From the NCBI GenBank assembly GCA_027257055.1, contig JAPVLO010000073.1, positions 4,495,001 through 4,559,000 on the forward strand: 64,000 nucleotides of DNA. Reading direction: 5' to 3'. The translations under genes and the position numbers were made by a program. Source of the stretch: Cephalopachus bancanus. Taxonomy: Eukaryota; Chordata; Mammalia; Primates; Tarsiidae. Below, piece after piece: positions 9,421 through 21,791 of this stretch. The first letter of the stretch is position 1. The number at the start of each line of letters is the position of its first letter. Below the pieces are notes generated by a model. It was given only the letters and a program-made list of their open reading frames with translations. It had not been told where the DNA came from and searched no databases.

Positions 9421-11149
9421 CATATGTAAATGTGGGAAAAACTTGAAAAAATTAACCTTCCTCTGAAATAGTTTCAATTAAGCTCAAACATATGTAATGA
9501 TACACAACTTTAAAAGTTACATATTAAAATTTGAGCATTAAAAATTCACCTATGGTTCTATCACCTTCACTACCATAGAGTTAATGCATTTTCCATATGT
9601 TAAATACCCATTTTAACATAAACGGTATTTTAACTGCTTTAAAAAGTAACACACACTCATTAAAGTTAATACGAAAAGTACCAAACACTAGAAATAATTT
9701 TTTTTCAGAAAATTCACAACTTTACCATTCAAAGCTCATTCCTTTTATAGACATAGACAGTAAAGCTTTAGCATGATCCCAATGGATAAAAATATCTGTT
9801 GTGATGCTATGGCTAAGTAATCTAAGTCTCCCAGCACCACAGTTCAAATTTTAGTTACCATAGCATATTAACTATAAATAATTTCATAAAGTGTAAACTT
9901 CACTGCTAGATCTTCAGTCTACAAATCACCACATAAGAAAAAAATATATATCATGATCAACAACCAACCATGTCACTTCTTTCAAAGTGTGTTGGTGACT
10001 GATCACTGAGCAACGGTACTCAGTTCATGCAGGGACAGCAAGGAACATAGTTGTGCTGTCCTCTCATCGCCAAATAATAAACACATGAGTCATTTCACAA
10101 AAATGGATAATTAAAAGAGAAAATTGGCCAAGAAAAATGAACACAAGGGCAACCCCCTCAGGTACCCTCCCATTATGGAAGTTTTCTAGCCTTTCAATAA
10201 ATCCTGGGGAAAAAAAAGGAATACACATAAAACAAAAAATAATGTTGAAAGTGAAATTCAAATAGATTGTAAATGGAGCGAGCTGACCTTGGGAATGTTA
10301 ACACTTGCTGTCATTAGAGAGACATACACAGTCAGAGGAATTTATTGAAAGTGAACTTATTAACATAAATGAGGAAAGTGATTATGCCAAAACTAGCAAG
10401 ACACACCTGTGGAAATGACACTGAAAAAAGCTGCTCAGTAAAGGAATTCTCAGAGACATTTCATAAAATTGAAGACTCAAAGGATAAAATGCTGGAAGCT
10501 CATACAAACACAGAAAGGAGCATGGTATGTCACCAATGCATATAAAAGATATTCTGTCTATATTGAGGTAGAAGACAAATACAGTTCAAGCTACTGTTGA
10601 AAAGGATTTTACATTGAAATAACACATTTTAATTCTTAATATTTTAAGTATTTAAAAATAGAGTGTACTAAACATTGGTTGTACTTTTACTAATTATAAA
10701 TTTATAATTGACATAGTTTTTTTAATGTTTTGGCAAACTTTTAAAGGGCATGGAACAGTGAGAATTTTTCCCATTGATCATTTTCCCATTGATTTTTAAG
10801 AATCTTCACAAAGTTTTAACTTGTATAGCTCTTTTTACAGTATCACACTATTGTGAAAAGCTGGAACTACCTATATAGGAAAGTTTCTTTTTAAAAATGT
10901 GGTTGTGATTAAATTGAACTTCCACATTTGATAGTAAATTTGGCCAGACTGATTCGTTTTTTTTCTTTCAAATTTCTGTGATTCAGTTATAGAGTTATTA
11001 ACATAATAAAGGATGTTTTGTTGTTGTTGCTTTTAATTTTCATACACGTGCTCTTGCAAAAGAAGGCATACATTTTTCCATGTTTTTGCAAGTTTTATTA
11101 TCTTGGTCAGTGAGTGGCTCACTCAGGTGAAGTGTCCTCTAGAACAGTA
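9421..11149. other. unannotated AT-rich DNA
   Basis: About 1.7 kb in which I recognise no element. It has short poly-A and poly-T runs and no coding potential beyond a 65-codon chance frame. Confidence 0.4.
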
Positions 11150-11700
11150 TTTCTCTGTGATTAAAGCCTTTGTATAATACCGTCCCTGAATGTGGGTCGG
11201 ACCTGTGACTTACTTCTATCAACAGAATATGGCAAAAGTGATGAAATATTACTTCTTTTATGAAGTTGAGCTATATGACAAAGATAATGAGAAGGAACTT
11301 CTGTGATTACCTTTTATTATAAAGGACTCAATTTTTTGCAGACTTTATCCCTCTTCTGCTGGCCTTGAAAATGGAACCTATCCTGCTGTGAACTACCTAT
11401 TAAGAGGGTAGTCTTTAGGAATCAAGACCTCAGTCATACAGTCACAAATAATAATAATAATAATAAATTCTTCAGATAATCTGAATGAACTTGGAAGTAG
11501 ATTCTTCCCCAGGCAAACTTCCAGATGGGAACACAGCCCAGTCAACACCAATGGCGGTTTTGTGAGATCCTGAGGAAAAGATTCAATTGATCCATACCCA
11601 GACTTCTAATCCACAGAAACTGTGAGATAATAAATGTGTATTGTTTTAAGTTGCTAAATTTGTGGGATCTCATAATATAGTACTAGAGAACTAATACATC
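11150..11700 (+). repeat. MLT1-type LTR (ERVL-MaLR), solo
   Basis: Landmarks of an MLT1 LTR occur in order: 'taccgtccctgaatgtgggt', 'acttctatcaacagaatatg', 'gcaaaagtgatgaaatatta', 'tgaatgaacttggaagtaga', 'ttcttccccaggcaaacttc', 'acagaaactgtgagataata', 'aatgtgtattgttttaagtt' and the end 'agagaactaatacatc'. MaLR elements are non-autonomous endogenous-retrovirus relatives. Only the LTR is present, with no internal region. An (AAT)n expansion lies inside at about 11448-11466. Confidence 0.9.
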
Positions 11701-11997
11701 AGCATAAACTTTTTTGATTCACAGACTTTTTCTTTGAAAATTCTGTAGATATAGCCCCAGTGTCTTCAAACATTTGTTATTACAGAGGGCAAAAGAAATC
11801 TGAAACCAGTTAATTTACCCACCTGACTTGTAAGAAACCTCTTTCTCCCACCTATCTAATTTAAAACAAAACAAAGCAAAGTAACATTACAAGATATTGA
11901 CCAAGTTTTAAGATATAATCTCTCTTTCTCCTTATCTTTATTTCTTGTATTCATGTTTAATAATATTTATTGGATTGTATGTTAGATTACTGTTTCT

Positions 11998-12091
11998 TTT
12001 CTTTCTCTCTTGTTTTTTTTTTTTTGAAAGCACAATTTATTGAGAGGACAAAAAAGCTCCCACAATAGGAGAGGACACAAAGGGGTTGCCC
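11998..12091 (-). mobile_element. short polyadenylated retrocopy of an LTR-like R segment
   Basis: Read on the minus strand: a pyrimidine-rich segment with 'tgggagcttttttgtcctct', an AATAAA signal, 'ttgtgctttc', and then a poly-A tail. A perfect 14-bp duplication AGATTACTGTTTCT flanks it (11984-11997 and 12092-12105), so it is a discrete L1-style retroposition of about 94 bp. The arrangement resembles the polyadenylation end of a gammaretrovirus-like LTR R region. A related copy lies at 59756-59832. The insertion is seen directly; its source is inferred. Confidence 0.75.
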
Positions 12092-12169
12092 AGATTACTG
12101 TTTCTATTTATATAGCTTTAATTCCATCTCAAGAAATGTTTGTATTCAGGCACGTCCATTTTTAAATTT

Positions 12170-12465
12170 ATTTTATTTTTTTTTTTTAGTTGGAGTCTCA
12201 CATCCTTTGTCCAGGATGGAGACCAGTGGCACATATACGGCCACCCCAGTGTTGACCTGCTGAGCTCTGGTGATCCCTCCACCTCAGCTTTCCAAGTAGC
12301 CGGAACTACAGGCATGTGCTACCATACCTGGCTAATTTTTGATTTACTGTAGAGACGAGGTCTCGCCAAGTTTCCTGGGCTGGTCTTGAACCTGCAGGCT
12401 CAGGCAATCCACTCACTTTGGCCTCCCAAAGTGCTGGGATTGCAGGCTGAGCCACTGAGCCTGGC
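12170..12465 (-). mobile_element. Alu SINE, antisense, older type
   Basis: Antisense dimer with 'ttggagtctcacatcctttg', 'gtagagacgaggtctcgcca', 'cctcccaaagtgctgggatt' and 'gagccactgagcctgg'. The linker 'tttttgatttactgtagaga' corresponds to the CAATAAATC-type linker of this lineage's Alus, so it belongs to the lineage-specific clade but is well diverged. Confidence 0.93.
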
Positions 12466-12687
12466 AACATCTATTATTTTTATATTTCAATTCCATTCTC
12501 TGCCCTATCTTATTATTGTCTCACATTTTAAAACATTTGTGCATTTTCTTTGTATTGTGGGAGAATACAAATATCTCTTCTATATTAGGGATTTGACTAT
12601 AGTGTCAAGCACTGCTTTTAATTACTATATCTCCAAAGCCAAATCTAATTCTGATGTTATACTTAATTTCTCTGCAATCTTTATTTC

Positions 12688-12982
12688 ATTTTTTTTAATT
12701 GTGGTGGTGTCTCACTCTGCCACCCAGACTGGAGTTCAGTGGTGTGATCTCAGCTCACTGCAGCCTTGATCTCCTGGGCTCAGGTGATCCTTCCATCTCA
12801 GTAGATGGGATGACAGGTTCATGCCACCATGCCTAGTTAATTTTTTAACATTTTTTTGTAGAGATGAGGTCTCAGTATGTTGCCTAGGTTAGTCTCCTAG
12901 GGAGACTCCTGGGGTCAAGCCCATCCTCCTGCCCCAGCCTCCCAAGAATGCTGGGATTACAGATGTGAGCTACCATGCCTGG
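12688..12982 (-). mobile_element. Alu SINE, antisense, AluJ-like
   Basis: Antisense dimer with 'gtgtctcactctgccaccca', 'ctcagctcactgcagccttg', 'ttttttgtagagatgaggtc' and 'gctgggattacagatgtgag'. The linker lacks the CAATAAATC signature and the right arm has the ancestral 'agctcactgcag' form, as in old AluJ copies. No convincing target duplication. Confidence 0.9.
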
Positions 12983-12989
12983 CTTTCAT

Positions 12990-14150
12990 AATTTTTAAAA
13001 ATCTCACTCTTTAAACTTACAGCATTTCGTTCTCATCACAACCTGTTACGAGTTTATAGGTCTCTTTTTGTTTTATACATCTTGTGCTTTCTTGAATGCT
13101 GTTGAAAATGCTAAGCATTTTTACATTTATTTTCTTTTTGGATGATATAGTACAGTGTTCTTTGAATATATTCATCCCCTCTGTTGATAGGAAGGTCTTT
13201 TTTTCTTCTGTTCAACATTATTCTTTACCTTCTCCTTAAGTAGAGATGTATCTAGGCTTGCACGTGCTGACAGATTTAGTGGGTTACAGTTTATTGGAGT
13301 CTTTTACTCCCATGAATAAGATTGAATTTTTTCCTCAGTTCTGCATTGTGGCTTTATAAGATAGACACCCATCCCAAATTTCAACAGGCTTTCATCTAGT
13401 ATAGCTATGCTGGATCCAGGGGGACCCTAATTCTCCTTCTTCCTGACATTTTCATGTAGTAATAGAGCATAGCTACTGAAAGGGTAGGCTCTGGAATCAG
13501 TGGAATATTAAGAAGGCTAATATTCACAATATTAGCCTTCTTCCAGTTTGTTAATTATAGTGCAGAAAACCAAACCCTTCTATGTAATACGGTTAGCAAG
13601 ATTCTGTTCATGCTCACCTCCGTGGCTTTGTGAGAATGTCCCTTCCAGGATATAATGCCCTTATGTTACCTTAGACCTCTTCTCTACAACATCATGTTCA
13701 TATTCCCAAATAGGTTGCTGTATCTGACTCTATTTATAAAGAAAGAATGAGGAGAGGGCAAAGGTAGTAACAACTCAGATGGCTTTAAAAAACAAAAAGC
13801 AAAAACAAATAGCTACATGCAGTTAATGAGATAAGTCAGTTTTCTCATTGCAATGGGTCTTGTGTCAGAATAATATGACAGAAGCATAAGAGTAACTTAG
13901 GTGGGCTTCCAATTCTATATACTGTCTACAGTTTTTGTAAGTCTTGAGAACAGTGGAAGTTTCTTAAAAAATTCTAGTTGGAGTCTGACTGTGAGTTTGC
14001 TCTGACTAACTTATCTACTGGCCACTGAAGCACATGTACTTACCTTCTCTGAGTTCTAGTTCTGAAAGTAAAACTGCCAGTGGTACACACACAAATAAAT
14101 ACACATCTCTTGGGCTCAATACTTGGTTCTGAATCTGCAAAACTGTTTCA
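12990..14150. other. unannotated sequence with one perfect hairpin
   Basis: No repeat family recognised. Contains the 15-bp-stem inverted repeat at 13510-13542, listed separately. Confidence 0.4.
13510..13542. repeat. perfect inverted repeat, 15-bp arms, 3-nt loop
   Basis: The arm aagaaggctaatatt is followed by cac and then its exact reverse complement aatattagccttctt. No terminator-like T run or known RNA context is visible. Confidence 0.95.
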
Positions 14151-14563
14151 CTTACTGTGGCTCCTGTGTCCTTGAATGGCACCATTATCCTCCCAGTCAG
14201 TCAAACTCAATACCCCAAGGTAATTTTTATTCTTTCTTCTACCTCATTTCTATTTTCAATCAGTCAGTAACTACTGCCTAATCACTTCTACAATGCCTCT
14301 TCAGTCTGACTCTTTCTTTGCCATTCACACTCCCTCAATTCTTAATTCTGCACTTGGACATTTTTCATTTGGACTATTGTTACGGTCTCTGAAGTGGTCT
14401 CCAGGCTTCTAATGTCTTGCTTCTCCAATCAATACTACTCATTGTTGCCAGAATTATCTTCCCAAAATACAAACCTCATCAGGCCACTACCCTTGTCAAA
14501 TACTAAAAGCCTTCCCAATCTTATAGACAAGGGTTTATTTTTCTTACTTGAAATTTAAGGTCT

Positions 14564-14872
14564 TGGCTGGGCATGGTGGCCCATGCCTATGTAATCCCAG
14601 CATTTGGGGAGGATGAAGTAGGAGGATTACTTGAGCCCAAAAGTTCGAGACCAACCTAGACAACATAGCAATACCTCATCTTTACAAAAATAAAAACATA
14701 TGCCAGGCATAGTGGTGTATGCCTGTAGTTCTAGCTACTAAGCAAACTGAGGTGGAAGGATCTACTGAGCCCAGGAGGTCAAGACTATGGTGAGCAGTGA
14801 TCGCACCACTGTACTCTAGCCTGAGAAACAGAGTGAGACCCTGACTTATAAAAAAAAAGAAAGAAAAGAAAA
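14564..14872 (+). mobile_element. Alu SINE, AluJ-like, sense
   Basis: Dimer starting 'ttggctgggcatggtggccc', with left arm 'gagcccaaaagttcgagacc', right arm 'ggtgagcagtgatcgcacca', and an A-tail degenerated to (AAAAG)n. Duplication gaaatttaag at 14550 and 14873. Inserted in the L2. Confidence 0.95.
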
Positions 14873-15180
14873 GAAATTTAAGTCACAACCTAACCCTAAT
14901 CCTAAACTACTTTCCAGATGTCCTCAGAGGTCTTTTACAACATGCATCAGTGCAAGTGTCACCCTCTGAGCACATTTGCTTTTCACCACATTAGTTTTTC
15001 ATCTCTCTCTGCCTGGAGAATAACACAGTGACAAACACCTCAATCTTCCTCATTATTCAAGGCTTGGCACAATGCCCATCTCTATGAAACAATCCCCAGA
15101 ATACTTGGATTGACAATAAATTATTTCTTTCTATGCACTCACTTTAATTTTTCCCTTTTTAAAAATTTTAATTGTTACTT

Positions 15181-15300
15181 TCTTTTGAGACTGGGTCTTG
15201 CTATATTGCCCTGGCTGGTCTTGAATTCCTGGACTCAAGTGATCTTCCTGCATCACCTTTCCGATTAGGTGGTATTACGGGCATGTGCCATCATGCCTGG
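15181..15300 (-). mobile_element. FLAM (free left Alu monomer), antisense
   Basis: A single monomer: antisense start 'ttgagactgggtcttgctat', then 'ggctggtcttgaattcctgg' and the end 'gcatgtgccatcatgcctgg'. The downstream dimer half is absent and both monomer ends are present, as in a fossil left monomer rather than a truncated dimer. It interrupts the L2. Confidence 0.85.
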
Positions 15301-15769
15301 TTCCTAATCTATTCCTTCTGTTACATTTATCTCCTGCCATTTATTATGATTGCTTACACATAAACCAGACTAAAAAAACAACCTGCTTTATTCACTCTGA
15401 TCTTCCACAAAATGTCAAAGTGTTTTCACACATAGTAGTGGTTCAAAATATTCCATGAAGTTATTAGGGTTAACAACTATAATATGTGAATACTATTTTA
15501 TGATAATCATTATTATTAAAATATGCATACAAATGCTCATATTTCATAAAGAAATGAAAATGAATAAGACTCTATTATAATTTTACTTTTGGCATGCTCC
15601 CATATTTGGGGGTCATTTAATCTACTGTGAAAATATAATGGCAAGATAAAATATGTAAATGTGAGTTTCCAGGGTACAGACTGCTGTCCTGCATTGTAAT
15701 TACACTTAATTTAACTCTGTGTTCTTGCCAAGTACAGCTTGGAGTTAAACCACACTGTGGGTTTGTTAA

Positions 15770-15965
15770 TACTATTTGTATAGCATTTAAAGATTTACAA
15801 AGCATTTTCACATTTCTAGTGTCATTTGTGAGATAGCATACTTATTATTATCTATCACTTAGGGGCTCAGAAAGACCAAGATCTGTGACAGAAAAAGTAA
15901 GAAGCAGAATTGGAACTTGAATAGGGTTTTTATTATTATTATATTCCAAATCCATAGGTGTTGGT
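15770..15965 (-). repeat. MIR SINE, antisense
   Basis: Antisense MIR order: 'ttacaaagcattttcacatt', 'gcatacttattattatctat', 'cttaggggctcagaaagacc', 'gaagcagaattggaacttga'. Heavily diverged. Confidence 0.75.
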
Positions 15966-16231
15966 CACCACCTTTATTATGGTTTAATTTTGTGGAATCC
16001 TCACTTTCTCTAAAAGCCCCAATCTCTGAGTATCACGATTTATGGGAACCTCTATTAAAGGACTAAGCAGATTTGGCTGCTCAATGCATGACCACGGAAT
16101 TTACTTGGACATATTTGAGAGGAAAAACAGGTATTATTTAAAATTACCAGAGGAAAGACTGTCCGGGGTAAACAAACTGTCCAGGACAAACCAGAATGTG
16201 TAATCTATCAACCTTAAAAACTAAGAACACC

Positions 16232-16534
16232 TAGCTGGGCTCGGTGGCTCAGCCTGTAATCCCGCGCCTTTGGAAGGCTAAGGTGAGTGAATTGCCTGAG
16301 CCCGCGGGTTTGAGACCCGCCTGGGCAGCGAGACCTCATCTCTACAATAAAAAAAAAAAAAAAAAAAAATCAACAGGGCGTGGTAGCACACTCCTGTAAT
16401 TCTGGCTACTTGGAAGGCTGAGGCGGAAGGATTGCTGGAGCCCAGCAGGTCGAGGCTGCGGTGGCCGGGAGCGGCCACTGCACTCCAGTCTGGGCGACAG
16501 AGTGAGACTCCAACTCAAAAAAAAAAAAAAAAAG
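16232..16534 (+). mobile_element. young Alu SINE, expanded-linker subfamily
   Basis: Full-length dimer with a run of about 20 A in the linker followed by 'tcaacagggcgtggtagcac', 'attctggctacttggaaggc' and the 'gtggccgggagcggccac' palindrome. Target duplication AAAACTAAGAACACC at 16217-16231 and 16536-16550. Belongs with 4753 and 22229. Confidence 0.97.
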
Positions 16535-16539
16535 CAAAA

Positions 16540-17990
16540 CTAAGAACACCATATTTATTCACCAGCAAAACCAAAGTATAGAAAGTTATTTATAAGTTTT
16601 CTGTTTTGAAATGTTTATTACTTTCCATTCAAAAACTGCATTTAATAGCAATATTGTAAAACACAAATTTACTTAAAAGATCTCAGTAAATATCTAATAT
16701 GAAATAAACTATATAAAAATATTATTTATATGCAAGTTTTGAGTAGAAAACCTGCCCTTCTTCCAAAACAAACTTAAATAAACATAAATACATGAGAAAC
16801 TATTCTGAGAACAACAAATATCTTAGGCGTTGTTACAGCCTGAATATTTATGTGAAATCTCTGTTATCAATTAATTGGTCATTAGGCCAACAAATATTTA
16901 TTGATGGCAGAAATGCCAGGCATAAAAGGTCAGGAATGCTTTCATTCTTAGGATGGAAATCAGGTTTTCTTGAATGCTCTGAATCCCAGTTTGAACAAGT
17001 AAGTTAACACCCAAATAATCATGGTTATAAAACTTTAATATAAGTCAAGTGCTCTGAGAACATACCTTGATGCTTAGTAATTAAAAAAACTTCTCCTTTG
17101 GTTTTACAATAGTGAGTAGAGTTTTGGTATTAATGAATACAACTTCAATATCTTTGTACCTGAGCCTCATCTTTGATGATTTCACATTGTACAATCTGCT
17201 CTTTGGCACTGACTAGGTGCCGCTGAACAAGCTGGGAATCATAGGTGAACATAATGTTCCATAAGCAAAAATATTTCCCAAGAGTCACTGATTTGCAGCA
17301 TTTCCTGGCCTACTGGTTAAACTCAATGCCACAGTGACACTAGGATATGAATATCTTGTTCTCAAGTTGTCAATAATTGTGTTATTTTGGGGGCTACTTG
17401 AAGGCCGTAGAAGTAACCATGAGGTAATTTCATAGTGTCTACAATATTAAAACTGCCTAGTTTTTTATTTTCGCAAAATAATATTAGTGTTTTACTTAAC
17501 CATAATTTTGGACCAATAACTAGGTTCCTTGGATTTTAATACAATGATCTTTAATAAAGAATCATTAAAATAGGCAACACAAATACTAACAAGTAATTTT
17601 GTTTTCCATTAGTAATATGCATAGCTCATGAGGGTTAAATAAACAGTGAAAATACAGAGAGATATTATTAAGATTTTGTTGTTTCCATAGCCATTGAAAA
17701 CAACAGTCTGATTTATAAAATTTAAGTAGGCTTCTGGGTGAAACTTAGGATTTTCATTGAAATATAGAGACTATATTATATTAATATATTATTATGTCTA
17801 TAATAAACCAAAAAAAGCAAAGCAAATATTCCTTCCTAGGGACTAAATTCAAAATAATAATAGGAATCTTTTAGGGGCTCTTACAAGTCATGAGTAAAAA
17901 TGTTATTTAAAACATATATAGATGTGTGTGTATACATATATTTAAATATAAGCCCACTTATATTGTGCTTACAAAAAATATAAATTAAAT
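16540..17990. other. unannotated AT-rich DNA
   Basis: Nothing firmly recognised. 16885-16960 ('aacaaatatttattgatggc') weakly resembles an antisense L2 terminus. From about 17740 the purine-rich sequence may already be eroded L1. Confidence 0.4.
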
Positions 17991-19108
17991 ATAATGAAAT
18001 CAAAGGCTAAGGGTAAAAAGATAGTAATACATATAAGTTAGAAGCACTACACAAAAGAAAGTTGATACAGCTATCTTACTAACACACAAATATGACTTTC
18101 AGATAAAAAATAGAATTAAGGACATTTATAATGATAAAAAGTTCAAATTGCCAGACAAATATAAAATTATAAATATGCATGTACTTAGTAAAATAACTTC
18201 AACACACAAAAAGAAAAAAAATTGACAGAACTGAAAGATAAATAAAAAAATAGACATTCGAATTGGGGAATTTTAAAAGATCACTCTCAATAACTCCAGA
18301 TAAGCAGATATAAATTCAGTAAGATTATCAAACATGTAAACAACCCAATGATACATGATCTAATTGTGCCACACACAAATATCTATATGCATATACACAT
18401 TTATATTACATATAAAGTACTGTACAAAATAATGGCAAAATACATATTTTTCTAGTGCTTATAGCATATAGAAAGGTATCATAATAAATCATATCCTGGA
18501 CCATAAAACAAGTGTCAATAAATTTCAAAGGCTTGAAATCATAGTCTTTTTTGACCACTGTAAAATAAGTCAGTAATAATAGTTAACTTCACAAATTCTA
18601 AAACATTTTGCAGTGAATTGATGAACTACTAAATAATATGAGTTTTAAAAAATCATAATAAATGTTAGAAGATATTTTAAACTGAATGATTATAAAACCA
18701 CAATATATAAAGTTGTAGGATACAGCTAATGCTGTGCTTTACGGGAAATTTATTGTCTTAAATGTATACATTAGAAATATAGAAAGCCTGAAAAAACAAT
18801 GATCTGAGTCCACCTAATAGATTTAAAAAGTATAAGTTAAAGCCAAAAAGGTAGAAGAAAAGAATGAATAAGTTTAAGTTCAACAAAAAAAAGGTTAGGA
18901 ACAGAAATTACTCAATGAAAAAAACATGTAATCTGGATCACAGACATAATGTAAAACACAAAACAATCAAACTTCTAGAAGATAGCATAGGAGAAAATCT
19001 AAGTGACTCTGGAGTTGGCAATGAGTTTTTAAATACTATACCAAAAATTTAATCAATGAAAAACAATTGATAATTTTCACTTCATTAAGATGCAAGACTC
19101 AGACTTCT

Positions 19109-19391
19109 ATTTTTTGAGTTGGAGTCTTATTCTGTCGCCCAGGCTGGAGTGCAGTGGTATGCTCGCCACCACCCCAGCATCGACTGGGATCCAGCTATTC
19201 TTCCGCCTCAGCCTCCCAAATAGCCAAAACTACAGGCGCATGTTACCCCACTAGGCTAATTTTTGATTTATTGTAGAGATGAGGTCTCGCCAAGTTGCCC
19301 GGACTGGTCTCAAACCCACGGGCTCAGGCAATCCACTCGCCTCAGCCTCCCAAAGTGCTGGGATTACAGGCTAAGCCACCAAACCCGGCCT
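19109..19391 (-). mobile_element. Alu SINE, antisense, lineage type
   Basis: Antisense dimer: 'tttgagttggagtcttattc', 'tgatttattgtagagatgag' linker, 'gcctcccaaagtgctgggat', 'taagccaccaaacccggcc'. Duplicated 'cagacttcta' on both sides, within the L1M ORF2 C-terminal region. Moderately diverged. Confidence 0.93.
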
Positions 19392-19814
19392 AGATGCAGA
19401 CTTCTACTCTGCAAGACAAGTTAAGATAATGAGAAGACAATCCACAGACTGGGAGATAATATTTTCAAAACACATAGATAAAGACTTGTATCTGAAGTAT
19501 ACAAATAACTCTTAAACTCAAGAAGAAAATAGCAACCTAATTAAAAAGTGGGTAAAAGATCTGAACAAACATTTCATCTGAACAGACATCTCACCAAAGA
19601 AGAATTACAGATTGCAAACAAGCCATCTGTTCAATAACATATGCCATTAGGGAATCACAAATTAAAACACTGAGTTACCGCTACACGTCTATTATAATAG
19701 CTAAAACGCAAAACATTGACAACACCAAATGCTGACAAGGATGTGGAATTTTAATTCATTGCTGGTGGGAATGCAGAGTGATACAACTACTATAGGAAAC
19801 AAGTTGGCAGTTTC

Positions 19815-20106
19815 AACCAGGTGCAGTGGCTCACATTTGTAATCTCAGTACTTTGGTAGGCCAAGGCAGGAGGATTGTTTGAGCCCAAGAGTTAGAGACC
19901 AGTCTGGGCAACATAGCGAAACCTTGTCTCTATTTTAAAAATCAAATAATTAGTCAGGCGTAGTGGTGCATGCCTGTCATCTCAGCTACTCTGCAGGCTG
20001 AAGTGGAAGGATCACTTGAGCCCAGAGATCAAGGCTGCAGAGAGCTGTGATCCTGCCACTGCACTCCAGCCTAAGCAAAAGAGTGAGACCCTGACTCAAA
20101 TTAAAA
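19815..20106 (+). mobile_element. Alu SINE, AluJ-like, sense
   Basis: 'aaccaggtgcagtggctcac', 'gagcccaagagttagagacc', right arm 'gctgcagagagctgtgatcc', end 'gagaccctgactcaaatt'. Flanks share 'gcagtttc' with imperfect upstream bases. Inserted in the L1M. Confidence 0.92.
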
Positions 20107-21507
20107 CAGCAATAGTTCAGCAGTTTCTTATAGCATAAACATAGTTTTACCATATAGTTCAGCAATTGTGTTCTTACATATTTATCCAGATGACTTAAAG
20201 ACTTGGGTCTACACAAAAACCTGCACACAATATTTATAGCAGCTTTATTCATAATTGCCCAATTTGGAAGCAATCAAGATGTCTTTTTATAGTGAACAGG
20301 ATAAACAAACTGTGATACATACAATGGGACATTACTCAATGAAAAAAAATAAATGATCTATCATAACATGAAGAAACATGAAGGAACATTAAATGCATAT
20401 TGTCATGTAAAAGAAGCCAATCTGAAAAGGTTACTGTATGATTCCAACTGTATGGCATTCCAGAAAAGATAAAACTAATGAAGTGTTAAAAAATAAAATT
20501 AAATTCAATAAACAAACAAAAAAAACGATGGTTTCCAGGGGTTGAGAAGAAAAAGAGGAGGAATAAATGGAGTACTGGTTTTTAGGGCAGTTAAACTAAA
20601 ATACAAGATACTGTAACAGTAGATATGTGACATTATGCATTTGCCAAAATCCACAGAACTGTACAAATCAAAGAGTGAATCCTAATGTAAACTGTGGTTT
20701 TAGTTAATAAAACAACATTTTAATATAAGCTCATCAATTATAGCAAATGTATCACACCAATGCAAGATGCTGATAATTGAGAAAACAGAGAGTAGACAGT
20801 GTGGGAGGGAGTATATGGTAACAATGTATTTTATGCTTAAATCTTCTGTAAACCAAAAACTGCTCTAAAAATAAAGGCTATTAGTTTTTTTTTTTTAAAA
20901 ATACAGCCATATCTTTAAAAAATAATAGAGAAAAATTAACAAAATGGATGGTTCTTAAAAAAATTGATAAAATTTTATCACTACGCTCTTATAAAAGAGA
21001 GAAATAATCAGCTGAACCGAAAAAGGTACTATTAAAGAAACTGAATTAGAGATTTTTCCACAAAGAATTCTCCAGGTCCAGCTGACTTTACCTGTGAATT
21101 CCAAAATTTAAGAGAAGGGTAATACCAGTCTTCCACAAATTCTTTTCCTCAATTTAACGATCAAAATCAATGTAATTCACGGTAATCATAAAATAAAAGT
21201 TTAGACAATAGAATTGTCTCAATATATGTAGAAAAAAAAGGAAACAATTCAAATCTTGTTCAGACAAAAACCCTTGGCATGTAAGGAATAGAAGGGAACT
21301 TCCTTAATGTGATAGAGTAGGTACACAAACGTATGCAAATATCATACCAAATGAAGAAATACAGAAAGCTTTCCCCCAAGATAAGAGATGAAACAAAGAT
21401 GTCCATTATCTCCACATCTACTCATCCCTCTATCGGAAGTCTACACAGTACAATAAAGTCAAGGATAAAAAGGCATAAGTATTGGAAAATAAACAAAAGT
21501 ATCTTTA

Positions 21508-21791
21508 GCCGGGCTCGGTGGCTCAGCCTGTAATCCCGCGCCTTTAGGAGGCTGAGGTGAGTGAATTGCCTAAGCCCGTGGGTTCGAGACCCGCCTGGGC
21601 AGCGAGACCTCATCTCTACAATAAATCAAAAAATCAGCCGGGTGTGGTAGCACATGCCTGTAATTCCGGCTACTCGGAAGGCTGAGGCGGAAGGATCACC
21701 GGAGCCCAGCAGGCGGGGCTGCGGTGGCCGGGAGCGGCCACTGCACTCCAGTCTGGGCGACCGAGTGAGACTCCAACTCAAAAACAAAACA
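21508..21791 (+). mobile_element. young Alu SINE, sense
   Basis: 'gccgggctcggtggctcagc', 'cccgcgcctttaggaggctg', 'tcagccgggtgtggtagcac', 'gtggccgggagcggccac', tail (CAAAA)n. Perfect duplication ACAAAAGTATCTTTAG on both sides (ending 21508 and 21809). Inserted into L1M ORF2 middle sequence. Confidence 0.97.

Larger units (their letters stand above)
14160..15460 (+). repeat. L2 LINE, sense, 3' region, split by an Alu and a FLAM
   Basis: Runs in L2 order: 'cacttggacatttttcattt', 'gtctctgaagtggtctccag', 'cagaattatcttcccaaaat', 'acaaacctcatcaggccact', then the Alu, 'tctctctgcctggagaataa', 'attattcaaggcttggcaca', then the FLAM and the decayed terminus around 15385-15455 ('cacacatagtagtggttcaa'). 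Only the end of the RT domain and the 3' UTR are covered, and no frame is open. Confidence 0.85.

Noticed and set aside
14880..14910. Telomere-like 'cctaaccctaatcctaaac'
   Set aside because: Only about three imperfect units at the edge of an Alu duplication inside an L2; not an interstitial telomere array.
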